From contig NZ_WTCR01000005.1 of the NCBI RefSeq assembly GCF_009795715.1, positions 124,001 to 188,000 on the forward strand: a stretch of 64,000 nt of DNA. Reading direction: 5' to 3'. A program made the translations under genes and the position numbers. This DNA is from Labilibaculum euxinicum (GTDB lineage: Bacteria; Bacteroidota; Bacteroidia; Bacteroidales; Marinifilaceae). Position 1 is the first letter of the stretch. Each line of letters opens with the position of its first letter. Of the stretch, positions 48,635 to 57,919 are shown one piece after another. The notes under the pieces were generated by a model that saw only the letters and a list, made by a program, of their open reading frames with translations, was not told where the DNA came from and did no database searches.

Positions 48635-49077
48635 CATTCCTGATATTTCATTAAAAACATCTTAATCTCTTCAACACAGAAGCCTTTACTTTCAATCCAC
48701 TTAATCGCTTTATCCTCCCGACTAAATACATGTGTCTTTAAATTTGTATCCCTTAAATAAAAAGAAAAAACATACGCTCTTACAATTTGTCCAAACTTAG
48801 GACTAACAATCACTGCATTATACTTATACTTTAATTGATAGGTGAGCTTACGAATTGCATTATTTATTATCCCGGCTATTTCAGGTGATGATATAATTAA
48901 ATCTCTCAAATCACAAACAGACGCCAGATCTTTGTAAGAATATTCTTCCAACATTTGATCAATTGCACTTGAGAAAAAATAAGCAGCCTCCTCGTCCTGC
49001 ATTCCCATAACTTTTAGATACGCTACATTAGAATATACTCGAATACAAAAATCATCATTATCAATTACAATTTTCAT
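48634..49077 (-). CDS. Small alpha/beta protein, possibly STAS/SpoIIAA-like
   Basis: A 147-residue cytoplasmic protein without signal peptide or membrane helix. The pattern of alternating strands and helices (MKIVIDNDDFCIRVYSNVAY; LASVCDLRDLIISSPEIAGI; YNAVIVSPKFGQIVRAYVFS; LKTHVFSREDKAIKWIES) resembles SpoIIAA/STAS-like proteins of Bacteroidota. That assignment is by pattern only; no catalytic motif is visible and no function is claimed. It is an orphan gene, convergent with the TlpA-like gene. Confidence 0.65.
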   Translation of the reverse strand: MKIVIDNDDFCIRVYSNVAYLKVMGMQDEEAAYFFSSAIDQMLEEYSYKDLASVCDLRDLIISSPEIAGIINNAIRKLTYQLKYKYNAVIVSPKFGQIVRAYVFSFYLRDTNLKTHVFSREDKAIKWIESKGFCVEEIKMFLMKYQE

Positions 49078-49301
49078 CCTGGCAAATTTTCGGTTATTAT
49101 CGCACTCTTATTTAACAGCCTAAAACCTAAATATAAGATTTCCGAAAGAATTTCGAACAATTTATTTGAATAATGCTACATTTTGGAGTAATAGGACACA
49201 AAACTCTCAACATAGGCTTATCGATTAATAATCACAACATACAATAAGGCACCCTCATTTTGCAAAAAAAATAAAAATGAACAACTTATAATTACAAATT
49301 C
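49078..49301. other. Intergenic region before grpE
   Basis: About 320 A/T-rich bases separate two divergent genes. I found only the grpE promoter at its right side. No HrcA CIRCE operator and no small gene were recognised. Confidence 0.5.
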
Positions 49302-49309
49302 TATCTTTG
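49302..49309 (+). promoter_or_regulatory. -7 promoter element for grpE-dnaJ
   Basis: TATCTTTG, an exact TAnnTTTG match, 88 bases before grpE. No matching -33 box was seen, which may mean a different or assisted form of control for this heat-shock pair. Confidence 0.55.
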
Positions 49310-49397
49310 TGCCAATTTGTCGGAAGACAGCACATTGGCAGACTATTTGTATTTACTGCCGGGTAACAAAAACTAAAACGATAAAAATCATTGAAAA

Positions 49398-50012
49398 ATG
49401 ACAAAAGATAAAAGCAAATCAAATAAAGAAGAATTGAAAGATAAAGATATAGAAACTACTGAAAACCAAACAGTAGAAGAGACCTGTAAAAAGGAAGAAT
49501 CAAAGATTGAAGAAAATAAGGATACGAAGAAAACCAAGAAATCTTCGAAAGAAAAAAAAGCAGACGAGCTTGCCGAATTAACAATCCAACTTCAGGAAAT
49601 TAGTGACAAGTATGTACGTTTGTCAGCTGAATTTGACAACTATCGCAAAAGAACTTTAAAAGAGAAGATGGAACTGACCAAATCGGGCGGAGAAAAGATT
49701 CTTATCAATATTCTTCCTGTTATGGATAACTTCGAACGCGCCTTACAATCTATTGATGCAGCAAAAGACATTGATGCGATAAAAGATGGTGTTCATTTGA
49801 TTTATGGCAATTTCAAAGAATTTGTTACTCAAAATGGAATAAAAGAAATTGAAGCTGTAAATCAGGCTTTTGATACCGACATCCACGAGGCAATTACTAA
49901 AATCCCTGCTCCAACCAAGGAGTTGAAAGGAAAAGTTGTTGACTGTGTTGAAAAAGGATATTTCCTTCATGACAAAGTAATTCGTTTTGCCAAAGTTGTT
50001 GTAGGAGAATAA
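49398..50012 (+). CDS. grpE: Nucleotide exchange factor GrpE
   Basis: Releases ADP from DnaK so that the chaperone can let go of its client. The 204 residues start with a Lys/Glu-rich, probably disordered stretch of about 60 residues, then a long coiled coil (LQEISDKYVRLSAEFDNYRK near 72) and the C-terminal beta domain with FDTDIHEAITKIPAP and KGKVVDCVEKGYFLHDKVIR. It is 29 bases before dnaJ. dnaK is not in the window. Confidence 0.96.
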   Translation: MTKDKSKSNKEELKDKDIETTENQTVEETCKKEESKIEENKDTKKTKKSSKEKKADELAELTIQLQEISDKYVRLSAEFDNYRKRTLKEKMELTKSGGEKILINILPVMDNFERALQSIDAAKDIDAIKDGVHLIYGNFKEFVTQNGIKEIEAVNQAFDTDIHEAITKIPAPTKELKGKVVDCVEKGYFLHDKVIRFAKVVVGE

Positions 50013-50041
50013 GGAAGTTCAAAATCTAAGCTGAGAAAAAG

Positions 50042-51199
50042 ATGTCGAAAAGAGATTATTATGAAGTGTTGGGAGTTTCCAAGTCAGCCTCGGAAGCCGA
50101 ATTAAAAAAAGCATACCGTAAAAAAGCCATTCAGTTTCACCCCGATAAAAATCCGGATGACAAGCAAGCTGAAGAAAACTTTAAAGAGGCTGCAGAAGCT
50201 TATGAAGTTTTAAGTAATCCTGAAAAACGTCAGCGATACGATCAATTTGGCCATTCGGGAATGAGCGGTTCAGCCGGAGGTGGTTTCGGTGGTGGTGGAA
50301 TGAACATGGAAGATATTTTCTCTCACTTTGGCGACATATTTGGCGGCGGTGGCGGATCTTTCTTTGGCGGTGGATTTGGCGGCGGAGGCCGCAGCTCAAG
50401 AAGAGTAAACCGTGGCAGCAACCTAAGAGTTAAGGTTAAGCTGACATTGAAAGAAATTGCTGAAGGTGTTGAAAAGAAGATAAAGGTTAAAAAACAGGTT
50501 GAATGTAAATCCTGTAGTGGATCAGGAGCAAAAGACGGATCTTCATTTTCTACTTGTTCTACCTGTCACGGTTCTGGTCAGGTTACACGTATCCAGAATA
50601 CAATACTTGGGCAAATGCAAACATCTTCCACTTGTCCGACTTGTGGTGGTGAAGGAAAAATTATCACAAATAAATGTACCAGTTGTGCCGGAGAAGGAAT
50701 TGTTCAGGACGAAGAAGTAATCACAATTAATATTCCTGCCGGAGTTGCAGAAGGAATGCAGCTGTCGGTTAGCGGAAGAGGAAATGCAGCTCGCCGGGGT
50801 GGAGTAAATGGTGATTTATTAATTCTTGTTCATGAAGAGGAGCATCCGGAATTAATTCGTGATGAAAACGATCTTTTATACAATCTGTTTATTAGCATTC
50901 CTGATTCAATTTTAGGCACTGCCGTTGAGATTCCTACGATTGAAAACAAGGTGAAAGTGAAAATTGATGCAGGTACTCAACCTGGGAAAATACTTCGCTT
51001 AAGAGGTAAAGGTCTGCCTGATATTAATGGTTACGGACGAGGAGATTTATTGGTTAAAATTAATGTTTGGATACCGAACTCCATTTCCAAAGACGAAAAG
51101 AAAATTTTAGAAAAACTGCAAATCTCTGAAAGCTTTACTCCTAAGCCCACCGCTCATGAAAAAAGCTTTTTCAAAAAAGTAAAGAACTTTTTCGATTAA
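50042..51199 (+). CDS. dnaJ: Chaperone protein DnaJ
   Basis: Hsp40 partner of DnaK that delivers clients and stimulates ATP hydrolysis. The 385 residues have a J domain with HPD (FHPDKNPDD near 32), a Gly-rich linker (about 75-122), four zinc-binding repeats ([40 protein letters not shown], about 154-220) and C-terminal substrate domains. The zinc Cys are complete. It follows grpE and is closed by a terminator. Confidence 0.97.
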   Translation: MSKRDYYEVLGVSKSASEAELKKAYRKKAIQFHPDKNPDDKQAEENFKEAAEAYEVLSNPEKRQRYDQFGHSGMSGSAGGGFGGGGMNMEDIFSHFGDIFGGGGGSFFGGGFGGGGRSSRRVNRGSNLRVKVKLTLKEIAEGVEKKIKVKKQVECKSCSGSGAKDGSSFSTCSTCHGSGQVTRIQNTILGQMQTSSTCPTCGGEGKIITNKCTSCAGEGIVQDEEVITINIPAGVAEGMQLSVSGRGNAARRGGVNGDLLILVHEEEHPELIRDENDLLYNLFISIPDSILGTAVEIPTIENKVKVKIDAGTQPGKILRLRGKGLPDINGYGRGDLLVKINVWIPNSISKDEKKILEKLQISESFTPKPTAHEKSFFKKVKNFFD

Positions 51200-51224
51200 G
51201 AATTAAGATATAGAATCCATAAAG

Positions 51225-51259
51225 AAAGAGATCATCTAATAAAAGGTGATCTCTTTTTT
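51225..51259 (+). terminator. Terminator after dnaJ
   Basis: AAAGAGATCA (51225-51234) pairs with TGATCTCTTT (51247-51256), then more T. It begins 26 bases after the dnaJ stop. Confidence 0.85.
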
Positions 51260-51304
51260 CATCTGCCCAAATTGCAAACCCGAAGAGCAAATTGATGAAC
51301 AAAA

Positions 51305-51590
51305 CAGCAAACTTCCTGCTTCAGGTTGCGGGTATCCTGTTTCGAGAGTTCAGCGCCACTCTTTCCTCTGCAATCATTCTATATGATAAGGCATGCTTTC
51401 TATCTGGAGAGGCAAGCTTTCCTCCCAAACAGGCAAGTTTCTCCGAATCAGCAGCATGATTCCCTCTCATTGTGGGAATATTCCTTTCGCCATAGGCAAG
51501 TTGCTGTGTTAAAGGGGAAATTTCCCTCTGCAAGTGGGAAGCATCCTTAATCAACAGGAAAATTGCCTATCCGAAGAGAGGAAATTATGA
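51305..51590. repeat. Array of degenerate 21-bp tandem units with palindromic cores
   Basis: Ten units in strict 21-bp register start at 51389, 51410, 51431, 51452, 51473, 51494, 51515, 51536, 51557 and 51578, and three looser ones begin near 51305, 51326 and 51368. Each opens with a GG(C/G/A)AA-like half followed by a TTTCC-like half; several are near or perfect palindromes, for example GGAATATTCC (51475-51484), GGGAAATTTCCC (51515-51526) and GGCAAGCTTTCC (51411-51422). Because 21 is a multiple of three, short frames stay open on both strands, but none looks like a protein gene. It lies between the dnaJ terminator and the ABC exporter. Confidence 0.8.
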
Positions 51591-51786
51591 GTTAAACAAA
51601 ATCAGCCCAGATTAATCCGAATATTTATCTGATTTTGATCAAAACAATCCACTGCAAATTACATCGTACAAAACCAAATTAAAAACCTGTCCAATCTTCT
51701 TTACATCGATTTTATATGTTGGATTTCTCTAAATTGATTACTTTAGTTTTCAATTGAAATTTTAGTGTCACCAAACCCAAATATAC
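51591..51786. other. Spacer between the repeat array and the ABC exporter
   Basis: A/T-rich, without repeats of the 21-bp kind and without a gene. A weak -7-like TACTTTAG lies at 51739-51746, 41 bases before the exporter gene. Confidence 0.4.
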
Positions 51787-52710
51787 ATGGCATTTTTCGA
51801 AGCAAAAGACATTGTTAAACAGTACGCAGGGCACAAAGCTTTAAACAAAGTAAGTATCTCCGTTCCAAAAGGAAGTATTTTCGGTCTGCTGGGACCAAAT
51901 GGTGCAGGAAAAACAACCTTAATCCGAATTATAAACCAAATAACCGGCCCTGACTCAGGAGTGGTTTTATTTAATGGCAACCCTTTAGTCCCCAATGATA
52001 TCACCCGAATTGGATACCTTCCTGAAGAAAGAGGTTTGTATAAAAAAATGAAGGTTGGAGAACAGGCTGTTTATCTGGCTCAGCTTAAAGGAATGAACCA
52101 AAAGGAAGCGACAAAAAAGCTGAAAGTCTGGTTCGACAAGTTTGATATTCTTCAATGGTGGGACAAAAAAGTAGAAGAGCTTTCGAAAGGAATGCAGCAA
52201 AAAATACAGTTTATTGTTACTATTCTGCATGAACCAGAATTACTGATCTTCGACGAACCATTTAGTGGTTTCGATCCGATCAACGCCAATCTGCTTAAAA
52301 AAGAAATTCTGGAGCTTCGCGACAAAGGGGCAACCATCATTTTCTCGACACACAATATGGGATCTGTTGAAGAAATTTGTGATCACATTGCACTGATCAA
52401 CAAATCGGAAAAAATACTGGACGGACCGGTTGATCAGATCAAAAAGAAGTATCGAACCAATACCTATGAACTAACTTATACTGGTGAATTTGACAAACTG
52501 GAGCAAGTTCTGAATCCGGATTTTGAAATTGTTGAACAACAAAAAGGACTTGAGCACAACACTCTTACCATAAAATTAAATAATGGTTCTACATCCAATG
52601 AGTTATTGGCACAATTACTCCCCTATTTAAACATCGTTTCCTTTAGCGAAATCATTCCCAGTATGAATGACATCTTCATTCGAGTTGTGAATGAAAACAA
52701 AAAAATCTAA
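51787..52710 (+). CDS. ABC transporter ATP-binding protein, NatA-like
   Basis: ATPase subunit of an ABC-2 type exporter. The 307 residues hold Walker A GPNGAGKTTL near 38, the Q-loop region YLPEERGLYKKM, signature LSKGMQQK near 135, Walker B LLIFDEPFSGFDP near 155 and the switch His in FSTHNM. A C-terminal extension of about 85 residues (DUF4162-type) follows. With the permease 18 bases downstream it forms a two-gene exporter of the NatAB kind; sodium export is possible, but the substrate is not shown by the sequence. Confidence 0.9.
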   Translation: MAFFEAKDIVKQYAGHKALNKVSISVPKGSIFGLLGPNGAGKTTLIRIINQITGPDSGVVLFNGNPLVPNDITRIGYLPEERGLYKKMKVGEQAVYLAQLKGMNQKEATKKLKVWFDKFDILQWWDKKVEELSKGMQQKIQFIVTILHEPELLIFDEPFSGFDPINANLLKKEILELRDKGATIIFSTHNMGSVEEICDHIALINKSEKILDGPVDQIKKKYRTNTYELTYTGEFDKLEQVLNPDFEIVEQQKGLEHNTLTIKLNNGSTSNELLAQLLPYLNIVSFSEIIPSMNDIFIRVVNENKKI

Positions 52711-52728
52711 CCCGAAACACCTTTAAAA

Positions 52729-54069
52729 ATGAATAAAATTTTCATCATTATAAAAAGAGAATATCTTTCCAGAGTAAAGAAAAGATCATTCCTCATTTTA
52801 ACCTTTTTAACTCCTGTTTTAATTGCCGGTATTTATGCATTCATGATTTGGATGATGCTTAAAGACGATACTGAGAGCAGAACTATTGCTGTGATTAATG
52901 AATCGCAATTAGTTGAGCCGGTACAATCCAAGGACTTCACCACCTTCAAATACATAAATGATACTAGTTTTGAAGATGCTAAAGCTCAAATGGAAGAGAA
53001 AGACTACTATGCCATTCTGTTAATTCCTGAAAATATTTTGGAGAGCAAAACGGCAGAATTGTTCTCTTACAAACAGGTAACAATGGAAGTAAAATCGGAA
53101 GCCGGTTCCCAACTTCGAGATCATATTGAGCAACTTAAACGATCAAAAATTATCGCTCAGGCTAAAATGCCCGATTTAGAAGAGAAACTGGCTGCAACCA
53201 GAACTCCTATTTCCATGAAAACCATCAAATTTGGCGAAGGCGGAGAAGTAAAACAAAGCTCTACGGAAATAGCAATGGCCATTGGATTTATATCCAGCTT
53301 CATCATTTACATGTTCATCTTTCTGTATGGTGTGCAGGTAATGCGAGGGGTGATCGAAGAAAAAAGCAATCGAATTGTTGAGGTGATAATTTCATCGGTA
53401 AAACCATTTCAACTGATGATGGGGAAAATCGTTGGTGTTGCCATGGTTGGCTTAACTCAATTTATTATGTGGGTAATTCTTTCCGGCATAATTATCTCTA
53501 TTGGCACTGCAGTAGTATTGCCAGGTGTTGATATGGATTCGTTACAGCAAGCCAAAACTCTTTCGGAATTGCCTCAGGGTGCTGCTTCATTAAATGCTGA
53601 CCAGTTAAAAATGGCTCAGGATTTATTGGGTACTTTTGACTTTGGATATGTTGCCGGAATTCTTGGTGCATTTATCTTCTTTTTCCTTGGCGGCTATTTA
53701 TTATATTCTGCACTTTTTGCCGCTGTTGGCAGTGCCGTTGATAATGAAACTGAAACACAGCAATTTATGCTTCCAATAACGATTCCTCTGATATTGGCCA
53801 TGTATATTGGTTTTGCTGTTGCGAAAAATCCTGAAGGCAGTCTTGCCTTTTGGGGATCAATTATCCCATTAACCTCTCCAATAGTGATGCTTGTTAGAAT
53901 TCCATATGGAGTTCCGGTATGGGAATTATTACTCTCTATGGTAACACTTATAGGAACTTTCCTTTTTGTTACCTGGATTGCAGCAAAAATATACAGAACC
54001 GGAATTTTAATGTATGGAAAGAAAGTTTCCTACAAAGAAATTTGGAAATGGCTTCGCTATCATAATTAG
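52729..54069 (+). CDS. ABC-2 type permease, NatB-like
   Basis: Membrane subunit of the exporter, 446 residues. One helix lies near the N-terminus (FLILTFLTPVLIAGIYAFMI), then a large outer domain of about 150 residues and a block of five or six helices from about 180 (AIGFISSFIIYMFIFLYGVQ) to 435. The motif VMRGVIEEKSNRIVEVIISS after the second helix is typical of ABC-2 permeases. It is co-transcribed with the ATPase and followed by a terminator. Confidence 0.9.
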   Translation: MNKIFIIIKREYLSRVKKRSFLILTFLTPVLIAGIYAFMIWMMLKDDTESRTIAVINESQLVEPVQSKDFTTFKYINDTSFEDAKAQMEEKDYYAILLIPENILESKTAELFSYKQVTMEVKSEAGSQLRDHIEQLKRSKIIAQAKMPDLEEKLAATRTPISMKTIKFGEGGEVKQSSTEIAMAIGFISSFIIYMFIFLYGVQVMRGVIEEKSNRIVEVIISSVKPFQLMMGKIVGVAMVGLTQFIMWVILSGIIISIGTAVVLPGVDMDSLQQAKTLSELPQGAASLNADQLKMAQDLLGTFDFGYVAGILGAFIFFFLGGYLLYSALFAAVGSAVDNETETQQFMLPITIPLILAMYIGFAVAKNPEGSLAFWGSIIPLTSPIVMLVRIPYGVPVWELLLSMVTLIGTFLFVTWIAAKIYRTGILMYGKKVSYKEIWKWLRYHN

Positions 54070-54093
54070 AAAGAAACAGATAATGACCTTTGT

Positions 54094-54120
54094 AAATGCC
54101 TCATTTTATGAGGCATTTTT
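54094..54120 (+). terminator. Terminator after the ABC exporter
   Basis: A perfect 11-bp stem (AAATGCCTCAT at 54094-54104 against ATGAGGCATTT at 54108-54118) with a TTT loop and trailing T. Confidence 0.88.
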
Positions 54121-54320
54121 CACAAATAGATAACAGGCATGATTTTTGGAGAATCCTTAAACGTTAAAAAAACTTATTCATCGTAATAAGCCCGTCAAAA
54201 ATTACAAGCCGAGAACAAAGTTTTTACTATCTTCGGTTTTAAATTGAATCTTGAAAAGTTAAATAGCTATTTCAGGAAACACTAATAAATCAGACAATTA
54301 ACTCAACCAAATAGTAATTC

Positions 54321-55289
54321 ATGCGAATTTCTGTAATAGATTTAGGAACGAATACATTTAATTTGCTTGTTGCAGAATGGGATGAAACCGGAATCCCAAA
54401 AATTCTGAACCGTTCAAAATACGCAACAAAAATAGGGAAAGGCGGCATCAACAATAATATAATTACTGATGAAGCAATTGAAAGAGCTAAAAATGCCTTT
54501 GATACGATAACAGAAATATCGAATCAATTTGAAGTATCAAAAACCCTTGCATTTGCCACCTCTGCAATCAGATCTGCCGAGAATGGCAGTGAATTTGTAA
54601 AATTAATTGAAGAAAAGTACCATGTCAATATCGAAATAATTTCGGGAGACAGAGAAGCCGATTTGATTTTTTCAGGGACAAAAAAAGCGATTGAATTAAA
54701 TCATGAAGTTGTAGCAATTCTTGATATTGGTGGTGGCAGTAACGAGATAATAATTGCCAATAACGAAAAGATATTTTGGAAAAACAGTTACCCTTTAGGA
54801 ATGACTCGTTTATTGGAGAAATTCAATCCTACTGATCCTATTAATAAAAATATGATAAAGGATATTGAAGAGTATCTTAAATCTCAGATGACCGATTTAT
54901 TTGAAGCTTTGGACATCCACTCTGTAAAAACATTAATCGGTTCCTCCGGATCATTCGACACATTCAAACAAGTATTAGTGGCAAACAGCCCTGAACTGAA
55001 TGGCTTTCCAACAACACATTTTGAGATTAAGCTAAAAGATTTTTTCAAATTACACCAATTATTTTTGGCTTCGAGTCTTGAAGAAAGAGAACAAATGCCG
55101 GGAATGGATCCTGTTCGTGTTGATCTGATCGTTATAGCCAGTATCTTCATTAATTATCTGGTTAAAGAATCCGGAATTAGTAAATTGTTCCAATCTTCTT
55201 TTGCTCTAAAAGAGGGTGCTCTTTTTGAGTATATCCAGAAAAATACCAATACTGCAGACAGAGACAAAACTATAGAAACAAAAAAATAA
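54321..55289 (+). CDS. Ppx/GppA family phosphatase (exopolyphosphatase-like)
   Basis: Member of the ASKHA family that removes phosphate from polyphosphate or from pppGpp. The 322 residues show the phosphate-1 loop IDLGTNTFNLLV at the start, ATSAIRSAENG near 77 and the phosphate-2 loop ILDIGGGSNEIII near 134. It is shorter than E. coli Ppx/GppA (about 500) and lacks their C-terminal HD-like domain, so it resembles the short Ppx form. It leads a tight set with the regulator (2 bases apart), aspA and hydF. Confidence 0.9.
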   Translation: MRISVIDLGTNTFNLLVAEWDETGIPKILNRSKYATKIGKGGINNNIITDEAIERAKNAFDTITEISNQFEVSKTLAFATSAIRSAENGSEFVKLIEEKYHVNIEIISGDREADLIFSGTKKAIELNHEVVAILDIGGGSNEIIIANNEKIFWKNSYPLGMTRLLEKFNPTDPINKNMIKDIEEYLKSQMTDLFEALDIHSVKTLIGSSGSFDTFKQVLVANSPELNGFPTTHFEIKLKDFFKLHQLFLASSLEEREQMPGMDPVRVDLIVIASIFINYLVKESGISKLFQSSFALKEGALFEYIQKNTNTADRDKTIETKK

Positions 55290-55291
55290 GC

Positions 55292-56455
55292 ATGTCAAAA
55301 ATTCTGATTATCGACGACGAGAAGAGTATTCGAAACACTCTAAAAGAAATTTTGAGTTACGAAGATTATGAAATAAGTCTTGCCGAAAATGGCCTTGAAG
55401 GAATTGAATTGGCCAAATCAGATGAATTTGATGTTGTTTTGTGCGATATTAAAATGCCGCAAATGGATGGAATTGAAGTTCTTGAAAAAATTCAAGAACT
55501 TGGATTAGATACTCCTGTTATCATGATTTCGGGACATGGAAATATTGATACTGCAGTAGAATCCATTAAAAAAGGAGCTTTTGATTTTCTTGAGAAACCC
55601 TTGGATTTGAATCGCATTTTGATCACAATTCGAAATGCCATGGACAAATCAAAATTGATTACAGAAACTAAGGTTCTAAAACGAAAAGTCAGCAAGAAAT
55701 ATGAAATGATTGGAGCTTCAGGAGTTCTGGAATCAGTTAACAGCATGATTGACAAAGTGGCTCCAACCGATGCAAGAGTTCTGATTACCGGTCCAAATGG
55801 AACGGGTAAAGAATTGGTCGCTCATCGTATTCACGAACAAAGTAACCGTTCAAAATGTCCGTTTGTTGAAGTAAACTGTGCCGCAATACCTTCAGAATTA
55901 ATAGAAAGTGAACTTTTCGGTCACGAAAAAGGATCATTTACTTCGGCAATTAAGCAACGCAAAGGGAAATTCGAATTGGCCGACGGCGGTACTCTTTTTT
56001 TAGATGAAATTGGTGATATGAGCTTATCTGCGCAAGCAAAAGTTTTACGCGCATTACAGGAAAACAGAATTACCCGCGTTGGTGGAGATAAAGAAATAAA
56101 TGTAAACGTTAGGGTTATTGCTGCGACAAATAAAAATTTAGCCGAAGAAATTGAAAACAATAATTTCCGGGAAGATTTATACCATCGACTGAGCGTTATC
56201 TTGATATCTGTTCCTCCTTTAAACGACAGAACCGAAGATATTCCACTGTTGGCGAATCATTTTATTGAGACAATTTGCGGAGAAATGGGAGTACCACAAA
56301 AAAGTATTGATGAAGAAGCAATCAAAGAATTGCAAAAAATCAACTACACAGGGAACATACGTGAATTCAGAAATATAATTGAGCGATTGATCATTCTGGG
56401 CCAGGAAAAAATTTCAGCAGAGGATGTAAAATCCTATACCAAATCTTCAAGCTGA
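55292..56455 (+). CDS. Sigma-54-type response regulator lacking a DNA-binding domain
   Basis: A 387-residue NtrC-like protein: receiver domain (about 1-120) with DDE at 8-10, phosphoacceptor Asp52 in VLCDIKMPQMDG and KP at 102-103; then an AAA+ ATPase with Walker A GPNGTGKELV, FVEVNCAAIPSELIESELFG, and Walker B GGTLFLDEIGDM. The sigma-54 contact loop, GAFTGA in typical activators, is GSFTSA here, with the key Phe and Thr kept. The chain ends shortly after NIREFRNIIERLIIL, so the Fis-type helix-turn-helix is missing. It has no adjacent kinase. Confidence 0.9.
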   Translation: MSKILIIDDEKSIRNTLKEILSYEDYEISLAENGLEGIELAKSDEFDVVLCDIKMPQMDGIEVLEKIQELGLDTPVIMISGHGNIDTAVESIKKGAFDFLEKPLDLNRILITIRNAMDKSKLITETKVLKRKVSKKYEMIGASGVLESVNSMIDKVAPTDARVLITGPNGTGKELVAHRIHEQSNRSKCPFVEVNCAAIPSELIESELFGHEKGSFTSAIKQRKGKFELADGGTLFLDEIGDMSLSAQAKVLRALQENRITRVGGDKEINVNVRVIAATNKNLAEEIENNNFREDLYHRLSVILISVPPLNDRTEDIPLLANHFIETICGEMGVPQKSIDEEAIKELQKINYTGNIREFRNIIERLIILGQEKISAEDVKSYTKSSS

Positions 56456-56457
56456 TC

Positions 56458-57903
56458 ATGAGAACCGAATCTGATTTTATAGGACAAAGGGAAATTCCAA
56501 AAGATGCTCTTTGGGGAATTCATTCTCTTCGGGCCAAAGAAAATTTCCCAGACCAAACAACCTTTCATAAAGAGTGGTTTATGGCCATTGGTATTGTGAA
56601 ACAAGCCTGTTACCAAACTTATTCAAGCTTTTTAAAAGCGATTCAAGACAAATTTCCGAATGAAGAATTTCCTTTTCAATTAATCGAATCCAATTTAATT
56701 GAAGAATTGGAAAAAGTCTCGATTGAAATTAATGCAGGAAAACACTTTGAGCATTTTATAATTCCTGCAATTCAAGGCGGTGCCGGCACAAGCATCAACA
56801 TGAATGTAAACGAAATAATTTCCAACCGGGCTCTTCAAAATATTGGAAAACCTGCAGGTTCATATCATGACATCGACCCTTTCGAACACGCCAACGTATT
56901 TCAATCCACAAATGATGTTATTCCCACTTCTCTAAAAGTAACATGCATTCGTCTCTTACAGGAATTGGAAGAATCGATCAACACGCTTCGTATGGAAGTG
57001 GAAAAAACAGAAAGTAAATACAGGAATGTATTGCGCCAGGCTTATACTCAAATGCAGGCTGCAGTTCCTTCCTCTTACGATAAATTATTTAGTACGTACA
57101 ACAATGCTCTTTCGAGAGATTGGTGGAGAATTTCGAAATGCTTCGAACGAATTAAAGAAGTGAATTTAGGCGGCGGAGCCATTGGAACAGGCCTGTCAAT
57201 TCCCCGGTTTTTTATTATGGAAGTGGTTCCGAATCTTCAAAAATTAACCGGTTTGCCTATAACCCGATCAGAGAATTTATCGGATGCAACTGCGAACCAG
57301 GATTCTTTTGTAGAAGTTCATGCGACTCTAAAAGCTCATGCTGTGAATTTGGAGAAAATGGTTTCCGATCTCCGTTTACTGGGATCTGATTTATTTGTGA
57401 ACCGCGAAGTATATTTGCCTCAAAAACAAGTAGGCAGCTCCATTATGCCCGGAAAAATAAATCCGGTAATTCCTGAATTTGTGATCAGTGTTGCTCATAA
57501 AGTTTACGCTAACGATCTGATGATTAGCAATCTTTCAGGACAGGGCTGTCTGGAGTTAAATGCTTATTTACCTTCAATCGGTCATGCTTTAATTGACAGC
57601 ATAAAACTACTGATTGCAGCCAACAACAGTTTGATCAGGAATTTATTTCGGGAATTGGAAATAAAAACCAATCCTCTCGAAGAAAGTATTCTAAAAAATC
57701 CATCTGTTGCAACAGCTTTATCACCATACATTGGCTATCATCAGGCATCCAATCTCGCCAAAGAAATGAAAACCAACCAAATATCAATTAGAGAAGCAAA
57801 TGCCAAACTAAATTTAGTTACGGCTGAATTACTTAACAAACTAATTCAGCCGGAAGAATTGCTAAAAATGGGATTTCGTATTGGTGAAACTCTGAATAGA
57901 TAA
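56458..57903 (+). CDS. aspA: Aspartate ammonia-lyase
   Basis: Aspartase/fumarase superfamily enzyme that turns aspartate into fumarate and ammonia. The 481 residues start MRTESDFIGQREIPKDALWG and carry the family signature GSSIMPGKINPVIPEF near 325, plus QSTNDVIPTS near 155 and GAIGTGLS near 241. It begins 2 bases after the regulator and ends 16 bases before hydF. Aspartases sit beside hydF in several [FeFe]-hydrogenase maturation loci, where the ammonia is thought to feed the bridging amine of the H-cluster; that use here is inference. Confidence 0.9.
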   Translation: MRTESDFIGQREIPKDALWGIHSLRAKENFPDQTTFHKEWFMAIGIVKQACYQTYSSFLKAIQDKFPNEEFPFQLIESNLIEELEKVSIEINAGKHFEHFIIPAIQGGAGTSINMNVNEIISNRALQNIGKPAGSYHDIDPFEHANVFQSTNDVIPTSLKVTCIRLLQELEESINTLRMEVEKTESKYRNVLRQAYTQMQAAVPSSYDKLFSTYNNALSRDWWRISKCFERIKEVNLGGGAIGTGLSIPRFFIMEVVPNLQKLTGLPITRSENLSDATANQDSFVEVHATLKAHAVNLEKMVSDLRLLGSDLFVNREVYLPQKQVGSSIMPGKINPVIPEFVISVAHKVYANDLMISNLSGQGCLELNAYLPSIGHALIDSIKLLIAANNSLIRNLFRELEIKTNPLEESILKNPSVATALSPYIGYHQASNLAKEMKTNQISIREANAKLNLVTAELLNKLIQPEELLKMGFRIGETLNR

Positions 57904-57919
57904 CTGATAACTGAAAACA

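Noticed and set aside
51295-51459. Plus-strand frame of 54 residues beginning MNKTANFLLQ, and similar minus-strand frames of 70-77 residues over the same stretch
   Set aside because: They lie in the 21-bp repeat array. A period divisible by three keeps several frames open at once on both strands, and the peptides are low-complexity heptad repeats without a recognisable fold.
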